Counted from the first letter of the stretch, positions 27,473-37,465 are shown. The stretch is DNA of 64,000 nucleotides from RFSX01 sp964495785 (GCA_964495785.1 CAZBXL010000003.1:54078-118077); one strand, 5' to 3'. Notes: generated by a model from the letters alone, not told the origin. A program made the numbers and translations.

Positions 27473-28426
27473 ATGAGTGATCGAAACATCCCCGTAGTAG
27501 ACCTTAGCAAATTTAGAGATGGTAACGAAGATGATCGGAAAGAATTTGTCGAAAAACTCGGAAAAGCATTTCATGAAGTAGGCTTCGTATGTGTAGTTAA
27601 TCATGGTGTATCTAAAGATATCGTAGATAGATTCTACAGCTCTTCTAAAGAATTCTTCTCTCTACCTGTAGAGAAAAAGAGATCCTACCTGCTTGATGGT
27701 TTAGCAGGACAGAGAGGTTACACTGCATTTGGAACTGAGCATGCTAAGCAATCTAAAGTTGCTGATCTGAAAGAGTTTTTTCAGATAGGTCAATATGTAG
27801 ATGCAGATCACCCAAGAAAAGAAGAGTATCCAGATAATGTCTTCGTAGATGCTGTACCAGAATTCAGTGATCTATCGGAGAAGTTGTATAAAGCATTTGA
27901 AGAGTCGGGATCTCATCTGTTGAGAGCTATAGCACTGTACCTTAATCTTGATGAGCATTATTTTGATCAGTATATTAAGGATGGTAATTCTATCCTAAGA
28001 GCAATACATTATCCGCCTATCACTCACGAGCCAGCAACTGCAATAAGAGCGGAACAACATGAGGATATTAATCTGATAACGCTCTTGGTAGGAGCATCAG
28101 CAGGAGGACTACAACTACTGACTTCTGATAACGAGTGGCTTGATATCACGCCAGAAGAAAATGAGATCGTTATAAATGTAGGAGATATGCTTCAGCGACT
28201 GACTAATAATTATTTGAAGTCAACAACACACAGAGTTGTTAATCCTCCAAAGCATCAATGGCATATTCCAAGATTAAGTATTCCATTCTTTTTGCATCCT
28301 CGCAGCGAGATGGACTTAACCTGTCTCGACAGTTGTGTTACTGAAGAAAAGCCATTGGCATATGAGAGCACTACAGCAGGAGAATATCTTGATGAAAGAC
28401 TCAGAGAAATAGGATTAAAAAAATAG
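27473..28426 (+). CDS. Isopenicillin N synthase-like 2-oxoglutarate/Fe(II)-dependent oxygenase
   Basis: A 317-residue non-heme iron oxygenase. The N-terminal domain (IPVVDLSKFRDGNE..., VGFVCVVNHGV) is typical of DIOX_N. The jelly-roll core supplies the iron triad His196 and Asp198 in EQHEDINLITLL and His253 in STTHRVVNPP, with Arg267 in RLSIPFFLHP as the 2-oxoglutarate-binding arginine. The substrate is unknown; bacterial members act on small molecules, and no biosynthetic cluster lies nearby. Isopenicillin N synthesis itself is unlikely, as no penicillin genes are present. Confidence 0.9.
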   Translation: MSDRNIPVVDLSKFRDGNEDDRKEFVEKLGKAFHEVGFVCVVNHGVSKDIVDRFYSSSKEFFSLPVEKKRSYLLDGLAGQRGYTAFGTEHAKQSKVADLKEFFQIGQYVDADHPRKEEYPDNVFVDAVPEFSDLSEKLYKAFEESGSHLLRAIALYLNLDEHYFDQYIKDGNSILRAIHYPPITHEPATAIRAEQHEDINLITLLVGASAGGLQLLTSDNEWLDITPEENEIVINVGDMLQRLTNNYLKSTTHRVVNPPKHQWHIPRLSIPFFLHPRSEMDLTCLDSCVTEEKPLAYESTTAGEYLDERLREIGLKK

Positions 28427-28932
28427 GCGGTTATACTACAGATAATTAAAAGTAATATCTGAATATGGAGCAATTACCATGCTTTTTAGATTAATATTGA
28501 ATAATTTTTTTTGTAAAATATTGTAATAAGCTAAGAACAACTTGCTAAGTTAAGACTTAGTTTATTTTGATTTTTAATATGAAAAAAAGTAATATTTCTG
28601 GTCAGCGCCGTAATAAGTACTGGCAGTATAGCCTTGTCAAATGCGAGTGGGTGGCGGGAGCGGCACAGAGTAGAGCCATTAATTTGACTTGATTTTTTGT
28701 TTCGTTTTTTATCGAAGAAAAAATGAAAGCCATGCGGCGAGCTTAAATAGCGAAGTCTTATTAAACTCTGCAATTTCTTAAACATAGAATTGTAGAATAC
28801 TCACTGAATTATATAATAAAAAGTATTAAAAGAAAGTCAAAAGTCTGATTCAGTAATTGTAATCAAACTAAGTTTTCAAAGTATTCATTACAATAGTTAA
28901 AAAACATAAAACCTAACGATAGGAACACACAT
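28427..28932. other. Gene-free interval before ileS
   Basis: This 506-bp interval contains the dispersed-repeat candidate at about 28531-28785. Otherwise it is AT-rich. I found no tRNA, T-box or exact TAnnTTTG box just upstream of ileS. Confidence 0.5.
28531..28785 (-). repeat. Possible dispersed intergenic repeat or relic
   Basis: A locally GC-richer block (gtgggtggcgggagcggcac) stands out within AT-rich surroundings. Its minus-strand frame encodes 84 residues including SSPHGFHFFFDKKRNKK and LAFDKAILP, low-complexity wording that from memory recurs in intergenic elements of many Bacteroidota genomes. It lacks protein-like properties, so I regard it as a non-coding repeat or degenerate element, not a gene. 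Genome-wide copy number would decide this. Confidence 0.3.
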
Positions 28933-31900
28933 ATGGGAAAGTATAAAGAGTATAAAGGATTAGACCTTCCAACAATAGATAAAGAGATTTTAGACTTTTG
29001 GACAAGAGAAGATATATTCAAGAAAAGTATGTCTGAGAGACCAGAAGAGAATAGCTATGTTTTCTATGAAGGTCCGCCATCAGCTAACGGTAAGCCTGGT
29101 ATACATCACGTGATGGCCAGAGCTGTTAAGGATATGTTCTGTAGATTCCACACCATGCAAGGTCAGCGTGTAGAGCGTAAGGGAGGCTGGGATACTCACG
29201 GTCTGCCTATAGAATTAAGTGTAGAAAAAAACCTTGGTATCACTAAGGAAGATATCGGTAAGAAATTAACTGTCGAGCAATATAATCTTGAATGTCGGAA
29301 GACAGTCATGCAGTTCAAAGATCAGTGGGATGAGATTACAAGAAAGATGGGGTATTGGGTAGATTTAGATAATCCATATATCACATTCGATAATAATTAT
29401 ATTGAGTCTGTATGGTGGTTACTACGTAAGTTGTATGACAAAGATCTCATGTACAAGGGCTATACAGTACAGCCTTATTCTCCAGCAGCGGGTACAGGAT
29501 TAAGCTCTCACGAACTCAATCTTCCAGGCTGCTACAAAGATGTCAAGGATCTTTCAGTCACTGCACAATTTAAAGTGACTAAGGACGAAAAATCAGCTGC
29601 GTTATTTGAAGGGCATCCTAATCATGTTTACTTTATCGCATGGACAACTACACCATGGACACTGCCATCTAATTGTGCTCTTGCCTTAGGCGCTAAAATA
29701 GAATACAGCCTCATTCAGACTTTTAATACCTATACTAAAGAGCCAGTGACTATTATCATGGCGACTGAATTAATCAAGAAGTATTTTAAGGAGGAAGGAA
29801 AAGACATAGCTATAGAAGATTATGATCCATCAAGTAAAGTCATTCCTTATAAAGTCATATCTACATTCCGAGGAAAGGATCTTGAAGGTATCCACTATGA
29901 GCAATTAATGCCTTATGTACAACCAGAAGAAGGTGATGCATTCAGAGTTATTTTAGGAGATTTTGTTTCTACTGAAGATGGTACCGGTATAGTACATACG
30001 GCATCTGTTTTTGGGTCCGATGACTATAGGGTCTGTATGCAAAATAATGTTCCATCTATTCTTGTGAAGCGAGGAAAGGAACACATGCCTCTTGTAGATA
30101 CTCAAGGTAAATTTGTNNNNNNNNNNNNNNNNNNNNNNNNNNNNNNNNNNNNNNNNNNNNNNNNNNNNNNNNNNNNNNNNNNNNNNNNNNNNNNNNNNNN
30201 NNNNNNNNNNNNNNNNATCAACTGGAAGCCGACACACACGGGTACAGGTAGATTTCAGGTTTGGTTAGAGAATCTCTTAGATTGGAATTTATCAAGGTCG
30301 AGATTCTGGGGTATTCCATTACCGATATGGAGAACAGAAGATAAAGAAGAAGAGATTTGTATTGGTTCGATAGAGCAGTTGGCAGAAGAGATCACCAAAG
30401 CGAATAAAGCCTTAGGATTATCTCAAGAGACACCTCCTGATCTGCACAAACCTTATATAGATAAGGTCACGCTAGTGAGTCCAAGTGGTAAGAAAATGCA
30501 ACGTGAGTCAGATCTTATAGATGTATGGTTTGACTCTGGCTCTATGCCTTATGCACAATGGCACTATCCTTTTGAAAACGAAGAGAAATTTAAGAGAAAT
30601 TTTCCTGCTGATTTTATTGCTGAGGGTGTAGATCAGACGAGAGGATGGTTTTATACTTTACACGCTATAGCTACAATGGTATTTGACAGTGTCGCGTATA
30701 AGAATGTAGTGTCTAATGGATTGGTCCTTGATAAGAATGGTCTTAAGATGTCTAAGAGGTTAGGTAATTCTGTAGATCCATTTGAGACGATTGACAACCA
30801 CGGCGCCGATGCGACAAGATGGTACATGATGTCTAATGCGAATCCGTGGGACAACTTAAAATTTGATATCGCAGGTATAGAAGAAGTAAAGCGTAAGTTT
30901 TTTGGTACTCTATATAATACCTATTCATTTTTTGCATTGTATGCTAATATTGATGGTTTTGATTTCAGTGATGAATTTATAGCCTTGAGCGATCGAAAAG
31001 AAATAGATCGTTGGATTATTTCATTATTGAATACGCTAATAAAAGAGGTAGAGGCAGACTATGCCGATTACGAGCCGACAAGAGCAACTCGTAAGATCCA
31101 AAGTTTTGTAGAAGATCACCTTAGTAACTGGTATGTAAGGTTATGTCGAAGAAGATTTTGGAAAGGAGAGTATACGGCTGATAAAAAAGCAGCTTATCAG
31201 ACATTGTATACTTGTCTATTAGAAGTCTCTAAGTTGATGGCGCCTGTATCTCCTTTCTTTGCAGATTGGTTATATAGAAATCTTAATACTGCAACGGGAT
31301 TAGAGAAACATGATTCTGTACACTTAGCCTTATTTCCGGATTCAGATGGTGCTCTTATCGATAAGGCCTTAGAACAAAGAATGAGTTATGCTCAGCGTAT
31401 ATCGTCTCTTGTATTATCATTACGTAAGAAAGAAAGCCTCAGAGTACGACAACCGTTAACTAAGGTGCTTATACCTATTCTTGATGAAAAATTCCAAACA
31501 CAAGTACAGCAAGTCGAAGATCTAATTATAGCAGAAGTCAATGTCAAAGAAATAGAATACATCACAGATAGCGCAGGTGTCATCAAGAAAAAAATCAAAC
31601 CTAATTTCAAGACCTTAGGTAAGACCTTAGGTAAGAATATGAAAGATGCTTCTAAGTTGATTGGCGCATTCACACAGGATGATATTGCTGCCTTAGAAAA
31701 GGATGGTTCTTATAATCTGTCTGTTAACGGAGAGAGCTATGATCTTTCTCTTTCTGATTTTGAGATTTCTGCAGAAGAGATTCCAGGATGGCAAGTTGCA
31801 CAGGATGGTGATATCACAGTGGCCTTAGACATTAAACTGACGGACGATCTACTTGCAGAAGGTATGGCGAGAGAGTTAGTTAACCGTATACAAGGTATCC

Positions 31901-32106
31901 GTAGAGATACAAATCTTGATGTGACGGATCGTATTAATATCGAACTGCAGGATCACAAGTTGATCCGCAGTGCAGTCACTCAATATGGTGATTATATCAA
32001 GGCTGAGGTGTTAGGTGATGAGTTGACATTAACTGAGATGTCAGAAGGTACAGAGATAGAGTTACCTGGTGATGTGAAGTTGCTTGTTGGGATTGGAAAG
32101 GTTTGA
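28933..32106 (+). CDS. ileS: Isoleucyl-tRNA synthetase, interrupted by an assembly gap
   Basis: Class I synthetase charging tRNA-Ile. The class I signature is GIHH (residues 56-59, in SANGKPGIHHVMAR) where most enzymes have HIGH. The second signature is KMSKR in LKMSKRLGN. The editing domain (about 185-390) contains WTTTPWTLPSN. A tRNA-binding anticodon domain and a C-terminal region follow. A run of 100 N covers 30117-30216, between the end of the editing domain and INWKPTHTGTGRFQVWLEN. About 1023 residues are visible, while relatives have roughly 1130-1150. So the missing part, including the usual SYPHCWR-type region, is probably larger than the placeholder. Confidence 0.95.
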   Translation: MGKYKEYKGLDLPTIDKEILDFWTREDIFKKSMSERPEENSYVFYEGPPSANGKPGIHHVMARAVKDMFCRFHTMQGQRVERKGGWDTHGLPIELSVEKNLGITKEDIGKKLTVEQYNLECRKTVMQFKDQWDEITRKMGYWVDLDNPYITFDNNYIESVWWLLRKLYDKDLMYKGYTVQPYSPAAGTGLSSHELNLPGCYKDVKDLSVTAQFKVTKDEKSAALFEGHPNHVYFIAWTTTPWTLPSNCALALGAKIEYSLIQTFNTYTKEPVTIIMATELIKKYFKEEGKDIAIEDYDPSSKVIPYKVISTFRGKDLEGIHYEQLMPYVQPEEGDAFRVILGDFVSTEDGTGIVHTASVFGSDDYRVCMQNNVPSILVKRGKEHMPLVDTQGKFXXXXXXXXXXXXXXXXXXXXXXXXXXXXXXXXXXINWKPTHTGTGRFQVWLENLLDWNLSRSRFWGIPLPIWRTEDKEEEICIGSIEQLAEEITKANKALGLSQETPPDLHKPYIDKVTLVSPSGKKMQRESDLIDVWFDSGSMPYAQWHYPFENEEKFKRNFPADFIAEGVDQTRGWFYTLHAIATMVFDSVAYKNVVSNGLVLDKNGLKMSKRLGNSVDPFETIDNHGADATRWYMMSNANPWDNLKFDIAGIEEVKRKFFGTLYNTYSFFALYANIDGFDFSDEFIALSDRKEIDRWIISLLNTLIKEVEADYADYEPTRATRKIQSFVEDHLSNWYVRLCRRRFWKGEYTADKKAAYQTLYTCLLEVSKLMAPVSPFFADWLYRNLNTATGLEKHDSVHLALFPDSDGALIDKALEQRMSYAQRISSLVLSLRKKESLRVRQPLTKVLIPILDEKFQTQVQQVEDLIIAEVNVKEIEYITDSAGVIKKKIKPNFKTLGKTLGKNMKDASKLIGAFTQDDIAALEKDGSYNLSVNGESYDLSLSDFEISAEEIPGWQVAQDGDITVALDIKLTDDLLAEGMARELVNRIQGIRRDTNLDVTDRINIELQDHKLIRSAVTQYGDYIKAEVLGDELTLTEMSEGTEIELPGDVKLLVGIGKV
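30117..30216. other. Assembly gap (100 N) inside ileS
   Basis: Exactly 100 N, a conventional placeholder for unknown length. Both flanks are clear IleRS sequence in a frame that happens to agree across the placeholder. Comparison with the family suggests the true gap is several hundred bases. Confidence 0.95.
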
Positions 32107-32757
32107 GGGTAATTTTCAGTTGATCGTTAACGAATAGTTTATGAAAATTTCTTAAGAATTATTAATTAGGTTGAGCCTCAAATAATTTTTGAATCGAACT
32201 AAATTCCAAATTAACTTTATCTGCTCTTGAAAGTCATGACCTAATCTCAGATTCCTTAATCTGTCAAGTTCACTTATGAGGTATCTTATAATGAGTTCTT
32301 CTGATACAATAGCTGAGTATAAGTCTTGGCGAAGGTGATATCCGTTTATCAGTATGTATACCATGCTATTCTTCCCTCTATTTTCATAGAAGTTTATTTG
32401 AGATAAATACAGATATAAAAACTCTAAAGTGTATTTATCTACCCATTTGATTGTAGAGATGTTTGTCTTTAGAAGAGAAGGTGGGTATGAGAAACCGAAC
32501 ATAATCTATCATACTAAATTTACAATATTATATAAATAGTGATATTGAATTATTCTCATTCCTAAAGTATGTGTAGCCTTAGAAAAAAAGGTATAATCAA
32601 ATACACGGCTCCTATGTTACAAATAAAAAGTATTGAATAATCTAAATTACTTAGTTAAAAAGTCTACAGTATTGTTGAATAGCAAAATAATAGTCGTAAA
32701 TGATCAAAGTATTTAAAACAATTATATACCTTAACAATTTTAACTAAGATCCCAAAA
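32107..32757. other. Gap between ileS and the glycogen operon
   Basis: A 651-bp AT-rich interval containing only the weak minus-strand reading frame at 32152-32502. No terminator with a convincing stem and T run was found after ileS, and no exact TAnnTTTG box was found close to glgB. Confidence 0.5.
32152..32502 (-). CDS. Hypothetical protein, uncertain
   Basis: A 116-residue frame starting with ATG, rich in Leu, Ile, Asn and Tyr, with no recognised motif, signal peptide or clear membrane segment. It has protein-like helical stretches (SEELIIRYLISELDRLRNLRL), lies alone between ileS and glgB, and does not shadow another gene. It could be a small lineage-specific gene, the remnant of a larger one, or chance. 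Conservation in relatives would be needed to accept it. Confidence 0.35.
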   Translation of the reverse strand: MFGFSYPPSLLKTNISTIKWVDKYTLEFLYLYLSQINFYENRGKNSMVYILINGYHLRQDLYSAIVSEELIIRYLISELDRLRNLRLGHDFQEQIKLIWNLVRFKNYLRLNLINNS

Positions 32758-34653
32758 ATGGTCCACCCCTACAGCCTATTTACAGACTTTGATCTAAACC
32801 TATTCGCTGCGGGCCATCACACACAATTATATGAGAAGTTTGGAAGTCATATCGTAGAACATCAGGGTAAGAAGGGTGTCTATTTTTCTGTATATGCACC
32901 CGCTGCTAAGAAAGTAGAAGTTATTGGTGGATTTAATTATTGGAGTGGTGAGAATCATGAACTCTTAGTCAGATGGGATGGTAGTGGTATATGGGAGGGG
33001 TTTATTCCAGATATTGGAAAAGGGGAATTATATAAATACAGAATTTATTCTAATAATGACTTTAAGGTTCGAGATAAGTCAGACCCCTATGCACGCAAGT
33101 ATGAGATGCCACCTAAGACTGCCAGTATCATATGGAGTGACGATTACAATTGGACTTCAGGTCAATGGGATGAGAAGAGATATGAAGTAAATAAATTAGA
33201 TGCACCTATAAGTGTATATGAAATACACCTTGGTTCTTGGAAGAAAAACCAAGAAGGACATTCATTATCTTACAAAGAATTAGCTGTTGACCTTGTAGAG
33301 TATGTCTATGAGATGGGATATTCTCATGTGGAGTTCATGCCAGTTATGGAGCATCCTTATTATCCATCATGGGGTTATCTGTGTACAGGTTTTTTTGCAG
33401 CTTCAAGCAGGTATGGAGATCCAGACGATTTAAAGTTTTTGATAGATGCATTTCATAAAAAAAATATCGGCGTCTATTTGGATTGGGTACCTGCCCATTT
33501 TCCTGATGATGAGTATGCATTAGCTGATTTTGATGGGTCGTGTTTATATGAGCATCCGGATAGAAAGAAAGGCTATCACCCTGACTGGAAAAGTCTGATT
33601 TTTAATTATGAGAGACCACAGATAGTTTCATTTTTAAAATCGAGTGCACATTTTTGGTGTCATGAATTTAATGTAGACGGTCTGAGAGTAGACGCTGTGG
33701 CGTCTATGTTATATCTTGATTATTCGAGAGAAGAAGGAGAATGGTCACCTAATGAGTTTGGAGGTAATGAATACACAGCAGCTGTTGAATTTCTAAAGGG
33801 TCTTAATGTATCTATCTACCTAGATTTTCCTTACATACAAATGATCGCTGAAGAATCCACTGCATTTCATGGCGTGACACAACCAGTACATCACGGTGGC
33901 TTAGGCTTTGGTCTCAAGTGGATGATGGGGTGGATGAATGATACCTTAGAATTTTTTGAAAGAGATCCCATCTATAGGTCATACCATCATTTTGATATAA
34001 GTCGTAGTTTGACTTATGCATTTAGTGAGAATTATACCCTGCCTCTGTCTCATGATGAAGTAGTACATGGGAAAAATTCATTGATATATAAAATGCCTGG
34101 AGACGAATGGCAGAAATTCGCTAATCTAAGACTACTCTACACATACATGTATACACACCCAGGTATTAAACTATTGTTTATGGGTGGTGAGATAGCACAG
34201 ACATCGGAGTGGGATGTTAATGAATCATTACCTTGGCACCTCTTGGAATTTGATCCTCATAAAGGCATTCAGAATTCAGTTAAAGCATTAAATGATGTGT
34301 ATAAAAATTGCCCAAGTCTGTATGAGAAAAATTATAGTCCTGAAGGATTTGAATGGATAGATTATGGTGACACTGCAAATTCAGTTTTAAGCTATATAAG
34401 AAAGGGCAATGATAATCATGTTATCATCGTACTTAATTTTTCTCCAGTAGTCAGAGAAAAGTATCGGATCGGAGTAGCGGATGAAGAATATTATACAGAG
34501 ATATATAATAGTGATAAGAAGACTTATTGGGGGAGTGGAGTCACTAACAAGAGTAAGATAGTAGTTGATACGATTCCTTCTCATGGTAGGGATAGATCTA
34601 TAGAAATTATAATACCACCTCTTGCAGGTCTAATATTAAAACCAAAAAATTAA
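32758..34653 (+). CDS. glgB: 1,4-alpha-glucan branching enzyme
   Basis: A 631-residue GH13 enzyme introducing alpha-1,6 branches into glycogen. An N-terminal CBM48 domain (about 30-125; GVYFSVYAPAAKKVEVIGGFNYW) precedes the catalytic barrel. The nucleophile Asp is in VDGLRVDAVASMLYLDY, the acid/base Glu in IAEESTAFHGVT, and the transition-state Asp in LSHDEVVHGK. GH13 landmarks MGYSHVEFMPVMEHP and WGYLCTGFFAASSRYG are present. It is first in the glgB-glgA-glgC unit; glgA begins directly after its stop with no gap. Confidence 0.97.
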   Translation: MVHPYSLFTDFDLNLFAAGHHTQLYEKFGSHIVEHQGKKGVYFSVYAPAAKKVEVIGGFNYWSGENHELLVRWDGSGIWEGFIPDIGKGELYKYRIYSNNDFKVRDKSDPYARKYEMPPKTASIIWSDDYNWTSGQWDEKRYEVNKLDAPISVYEIHLGSWKKNQEGHSLSYKELAVDLVEYVYEMGYSHVEFMPVMEHPYYPSWGYLCTGFFAASSRYGDPDDLKFLIDAFHKKNIGVYLDWVPAHFPDDEYALADFDGSCLYEHPDRKKGYHPDWKSLIFNYERPQIVSFLKSSAHFWCHEFNVDGLRVDAVASMLYLDYSREEGEWSPNEFGGNEYTAAVEFLKGLNVSIYLDFPYIQMIAEESTAFHGVTQPVHHGGLGFGLKWMMGWMNDTLEFFERDPIYRSYHHFDISRSLTYAFSENYTLPLSHDEVVHGKNSLIYKMPGDEWQKFANLRLLYTYMYTHPGIKLLFMGGEIAQTSEWDVNESLPWHLLEFDPHKGIQNSVKALNDVYKNCPSLYEKNYSPEGFEWIDYGDTANSVLSYIRKGNDNHVIIVLNFSPVVREKYRIGVADEEYYTEIYNSDKKTYWGSGVTNKSKIVVDTIPSHGRDRSIEIIIPPLAGLILKPKN

Positions 34654-36096
34654 ATGATTAAAGTACTTCATATCTCATCAGAATGTTATCCTGCAGCTAA
34701 GGCTGGAGGTATGGGAGATGTCGTAGGTGCATTACCTAATTATCTTCCAGCTCATAATGTAAGAGCCTCTGTAATTATACCTAAGTACAAGACTAAATGG
34801 ATCGATGATGCAGACTGCAGACGGATATATTTAGGAACAATAAATTTAGACAATAAGAAAGTAGATTTTACAATCTATGAGTACAAAGAAAGAAAAATAA
34901 GATTTCCATTTTACTTCATAGATATTCCTGGATTATTTGATAGAGAAGATATATATCTTGATACCGATGGACACGGATATAAGGATGAACCCGAACGTAA
35001 TGTGTGCTTTCAGAGAGCCGTCTTACAATGGTTAACTTATTCTGAGTATCAGTTTGACGTATTACACTGTCACGATCATATGACTGGTTTAATTCCATTT
35101 ATGATACAGAGATGTTATGAGTTTGAATCTTTAAGACAGATCCCATGTTTCTTTACCATTCATAATGGACAATATCGAGGTGTTTTTTCTTGGGATAGAG
35201 TAGGGAAATATATCCCAGAATATGATATGCAACATAGAGGCTTATTGGATTGGGACAACCAGATCAATAGTTTAGCTACAGCTATCAAATGTGCTTGGGC
35301 GATTAACACAGTATCACCTACCTACATGGAAGAAATAATAAGAGATTCTGATACATTAACGCCACTCTATAATAGTGTCAAAGATAAGTTGTACGGTATT
35401 ATTAATGGCGTAGATATTATACAATGGGACCCTTCTTACGATATTATGTTAGACCACAATTTATCTGACGCTGATTGGGACAAATTCAAATCTGAAAATA
35501 AAAAACAACTTTGCAAGAAGTATAACCTTAATCCTAAATTACCACTCATAGGATTTATAGGTCGCTTTGCTCACCAGAAAGGTGCAGACCTCCTTATATC
35601 AGCCTTAGAGCGAGTTCTTTCTAACGGGATGCACGTATCTGCAATGATATTAGGTACAGGTGACAAACAGATAGAACAAGACTTCATCAACTTACGTGAC
35701 ACTTATCCTGAGAATGTAGCAGTAGAGGTTGCATACAATGAAAAGTTGTCAAGGCATATATATGCTGCAACTGATTTTTTAATTATGCCATCAAGATTTG
35801 AGCCATGTGGGCTTAATCAATTATTTGCTATGAGATATGGATCTATACCAGTAGTCACAGCAGTAGGAGGATTATGTGATACCGTTCCTGATATACGTTC
35901 TGATGGCAATGGCATATCAATAACTAATGTGACTGTTGATGACATTACTACAGGGATCAGTCGAGCGGTAGATTTATATAATGATGTAAGCAGGTATAAA
36001 AAACAAAGACTTAAAGTGACAGGATTAGATTTTTCTTGGGACAATTCAGCAAAGCACTATTCAGACCTATATAAAAACTTTTTAAATCAGAAATAA
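34654..36096 (+). CDS. glgA: Glycogen synthase (ADP-glucose dependent)
   Basis: A 480-residue GT5 glucosyltransferase elongating alpha-1,4 glucan from ADP-glucose. The N-terminal KAGGMGDVVGALP motif binds the ADP-glucose phosphates. The C-terminal domain shows IGRFAHQKGADLL and the catalytic glutamate region PSRFEPCGLNQLFAMRYGSIPVV. It is placed seamlessly between glgB and glgC: zero-base spacing upstream and a TAATG overlap downstream, so the three are translationally coupled. Confidence 0.97.
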   Translation: MIKVLHISSECYPAAKAGGMGDVVGALPNYLPAHNVRASVIIPKYKTKWIDDADCRRIYLGTINLDNKKVDFTIYEYKERKIRFPFYFIDIPGLFDREDIYLDTDGHGYKDEPERNVCFQRAVLQWLTYSEYQFDVLHCHDHMTGLIPFMIQRCYEFESLRQIPCFFTIHNGQYRGVFSWDRVGKYIPEYDMQHRGLLDWDNQINSLATAIKCAWAINTVSPTYMEEIIRDSDTLTPLYNSVKDKLYGIINGVDIIQWDPSYDIMLDHNLSDADWDKFKSENKKQLCKKYNLNPKLPLIGFIGRFAHQKGADLLISALERVLSNGMHVSAMILGTGDKQIEQDFINLRDTYPENVAVEVAYNEKLSRHIYAATDFLIMPSRFEPCGLNQLFAMRYGSIPVVTAVGGLCDTVPDIRSDGNGISITNVTVDDITTGISRAVDLYNDVSRYKKQRLKVTGLDFSWDNSAKHYSDLYKNFLNQK

Positions 36097-37382
36097 TGAA
36101 AAATAAAGTCGTTGCTATAATTTTAGGAGGAGGGGTAGGTTCGAGATTATATCCACTAACAAAAGATAGGTCAAAACCTGCCGTACCCATCGCAGGTAAA
36201 TATAGACTCATAGATATTCCCATTAGTAATTGTATCAATTCTGATATCAAAAAAATGTTTGTATTAACGATGTTCAACTCTGCCTCGCTTAATGCACACA
36301 TAAAAAATACATATCACTTTGATCAATTCAATGAAGGATTTGTAGATATTCTTGCAGCAGAACAAACTCCATCAAGTGACGAATGGTTTTTAGGTACTGC
36401 AGATGCCGTAAGAAAAACTTTAAAGAGAATCAATAGTACAGAATTTGACTATGCCTTGATATTATCTGGAGACCAATTATACAATATGGATTTCGATCAA
36501 ATATTAAAGGATCACCAAAGTCAAAAAGCAGATATTACAATAGCCACTATTCCTGTTAATAAACAAGATGCTACAGGATTTGGTATTATGAAAGTTACTG
36601 GGGAGGGAGAGATTAACGACTTTGTCGAAAAACCTAAATTAGATATTGTCGAAAACTGGACATCAGAATTAGATCAGAAGTACAGAGACCAAGGTAAAAA
36701 TTATTTGGCGTCTATGGGGATATATGTCTTTAATAGAAATGCTTTAAATGAATTGATATATGGATTTCCAAACTACAATGATTTTGGAAAAGAAATAATA
36801 CCTCATTCTGTCAAAAGTGAGAAATATAATGTTGTCAGTTACGCTTATGATGGATACTGGGCAGATATAGGAACGATATCTTCTTTCCTAAAAGCTAATC
36901 TTAATCTGACCGGTTACTTACCTGAATTTAATCTGTATGGCAATGAGAAGAAAGTATATACACGTGCACGTATGTTGTCACCTACTAAAATATTTGGGAC
37001 TAAGATTACTCAAGGATTAATATCAGATGGATGCATATGCCACGCAAGTGAATTGTATAAATGCATACTGGGAGTAAGGTCTCGTGTGGGTAAGGATACC
37101 GTTATAAAAAGTAGCATTGTCATCGGTAATTCTTACTATCAGACACTTTCTGATTTAGATCAGATGCCTGAGAATGAGCTCTTAGGTATAGGTAATGATT
37201 GCTATATAGAGAATGCAATAATTGATCGTAATGTTAGACTCGGTAATGGCGTCAGTATCATAGGTGATGCAAGTTTAGAGGACACAGAGACAGACACTTA
37301 TTGTATCAGAGAAGGTATTGTAATTGTCAAAAAAGGGGCTTATATACCAAAATACACTAAGATTGGTTTAATAAGGACATAA
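36096..37382 (+). CDS. glgC: Glucose-1-phosphate adenylyltransferase (ADP-glucose pyrophosphorylase)
   Basis: A 428-residue enzyme making ADP-glucose from glucose-1-phosphate and ATP, the committed step of glycogen synthesis. The nucleotide-binding signature LGGGVGSRLYPLTKDRSKPAV opens the N-terminal nucleotidyltransferase domain. SGDQLYNMDF holds the metal-binding Asp, FVEKP is conserved, and a C-terminal left-handed beta-helix follows (about 310-425). The ATG overlaps the glgA stop by one base. Confidence 0.97.
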   Translation: MKNKVVAIILGGGVGSRLYPLTKDRSKPAVPIAGKYRLIDIPISNCINSDIKKMFVLTMFNSASLNAHIKNTYHFDQFNEGFVDILAAEQTPSSDEWFLGTADAVRKTLKRINSTEFDYALILSGDQLYNMDFDQILKDHQSQKADITIATIPVNKQDATGFGIMKVTGEGEINDFVEKPKLDIVENWTSELDQKYRDQGKNYLASMGIYVFNRNALNELIYGFPNYNDFGKEIIPHSVKSEKYNVVSYAYDGYWADIGTISSFLKANLNLTGYLPEFNLYGNEKKVYTRARMLSPTKIFGTKITQGLISDGCICHASELYKCILGVRSRVGKDTVIKSSIVIGNSYYQTLSDLDQMPENELLGIGNDCYIENAIIDRNVRLGNGVSIIGDASLEDTETDTYCIREGIVIVKKGAYIPKYTKIGLIRT

Positions 37383-37465
37383 TTCAACTGTTTTAAACTA
37401 ATCCAACATATATTTGCTTTCTTAAAAATTTGAGGTAGTTCATTTCTACAATAAAAGATAGAGCG

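Noticed and set aside
31600..31640. Short direct repeat ccttaggtaaga in ileS
   Set aside because: It encodes the LGKTLGKN segment that is a normal conserved feature of this part of IleRS.
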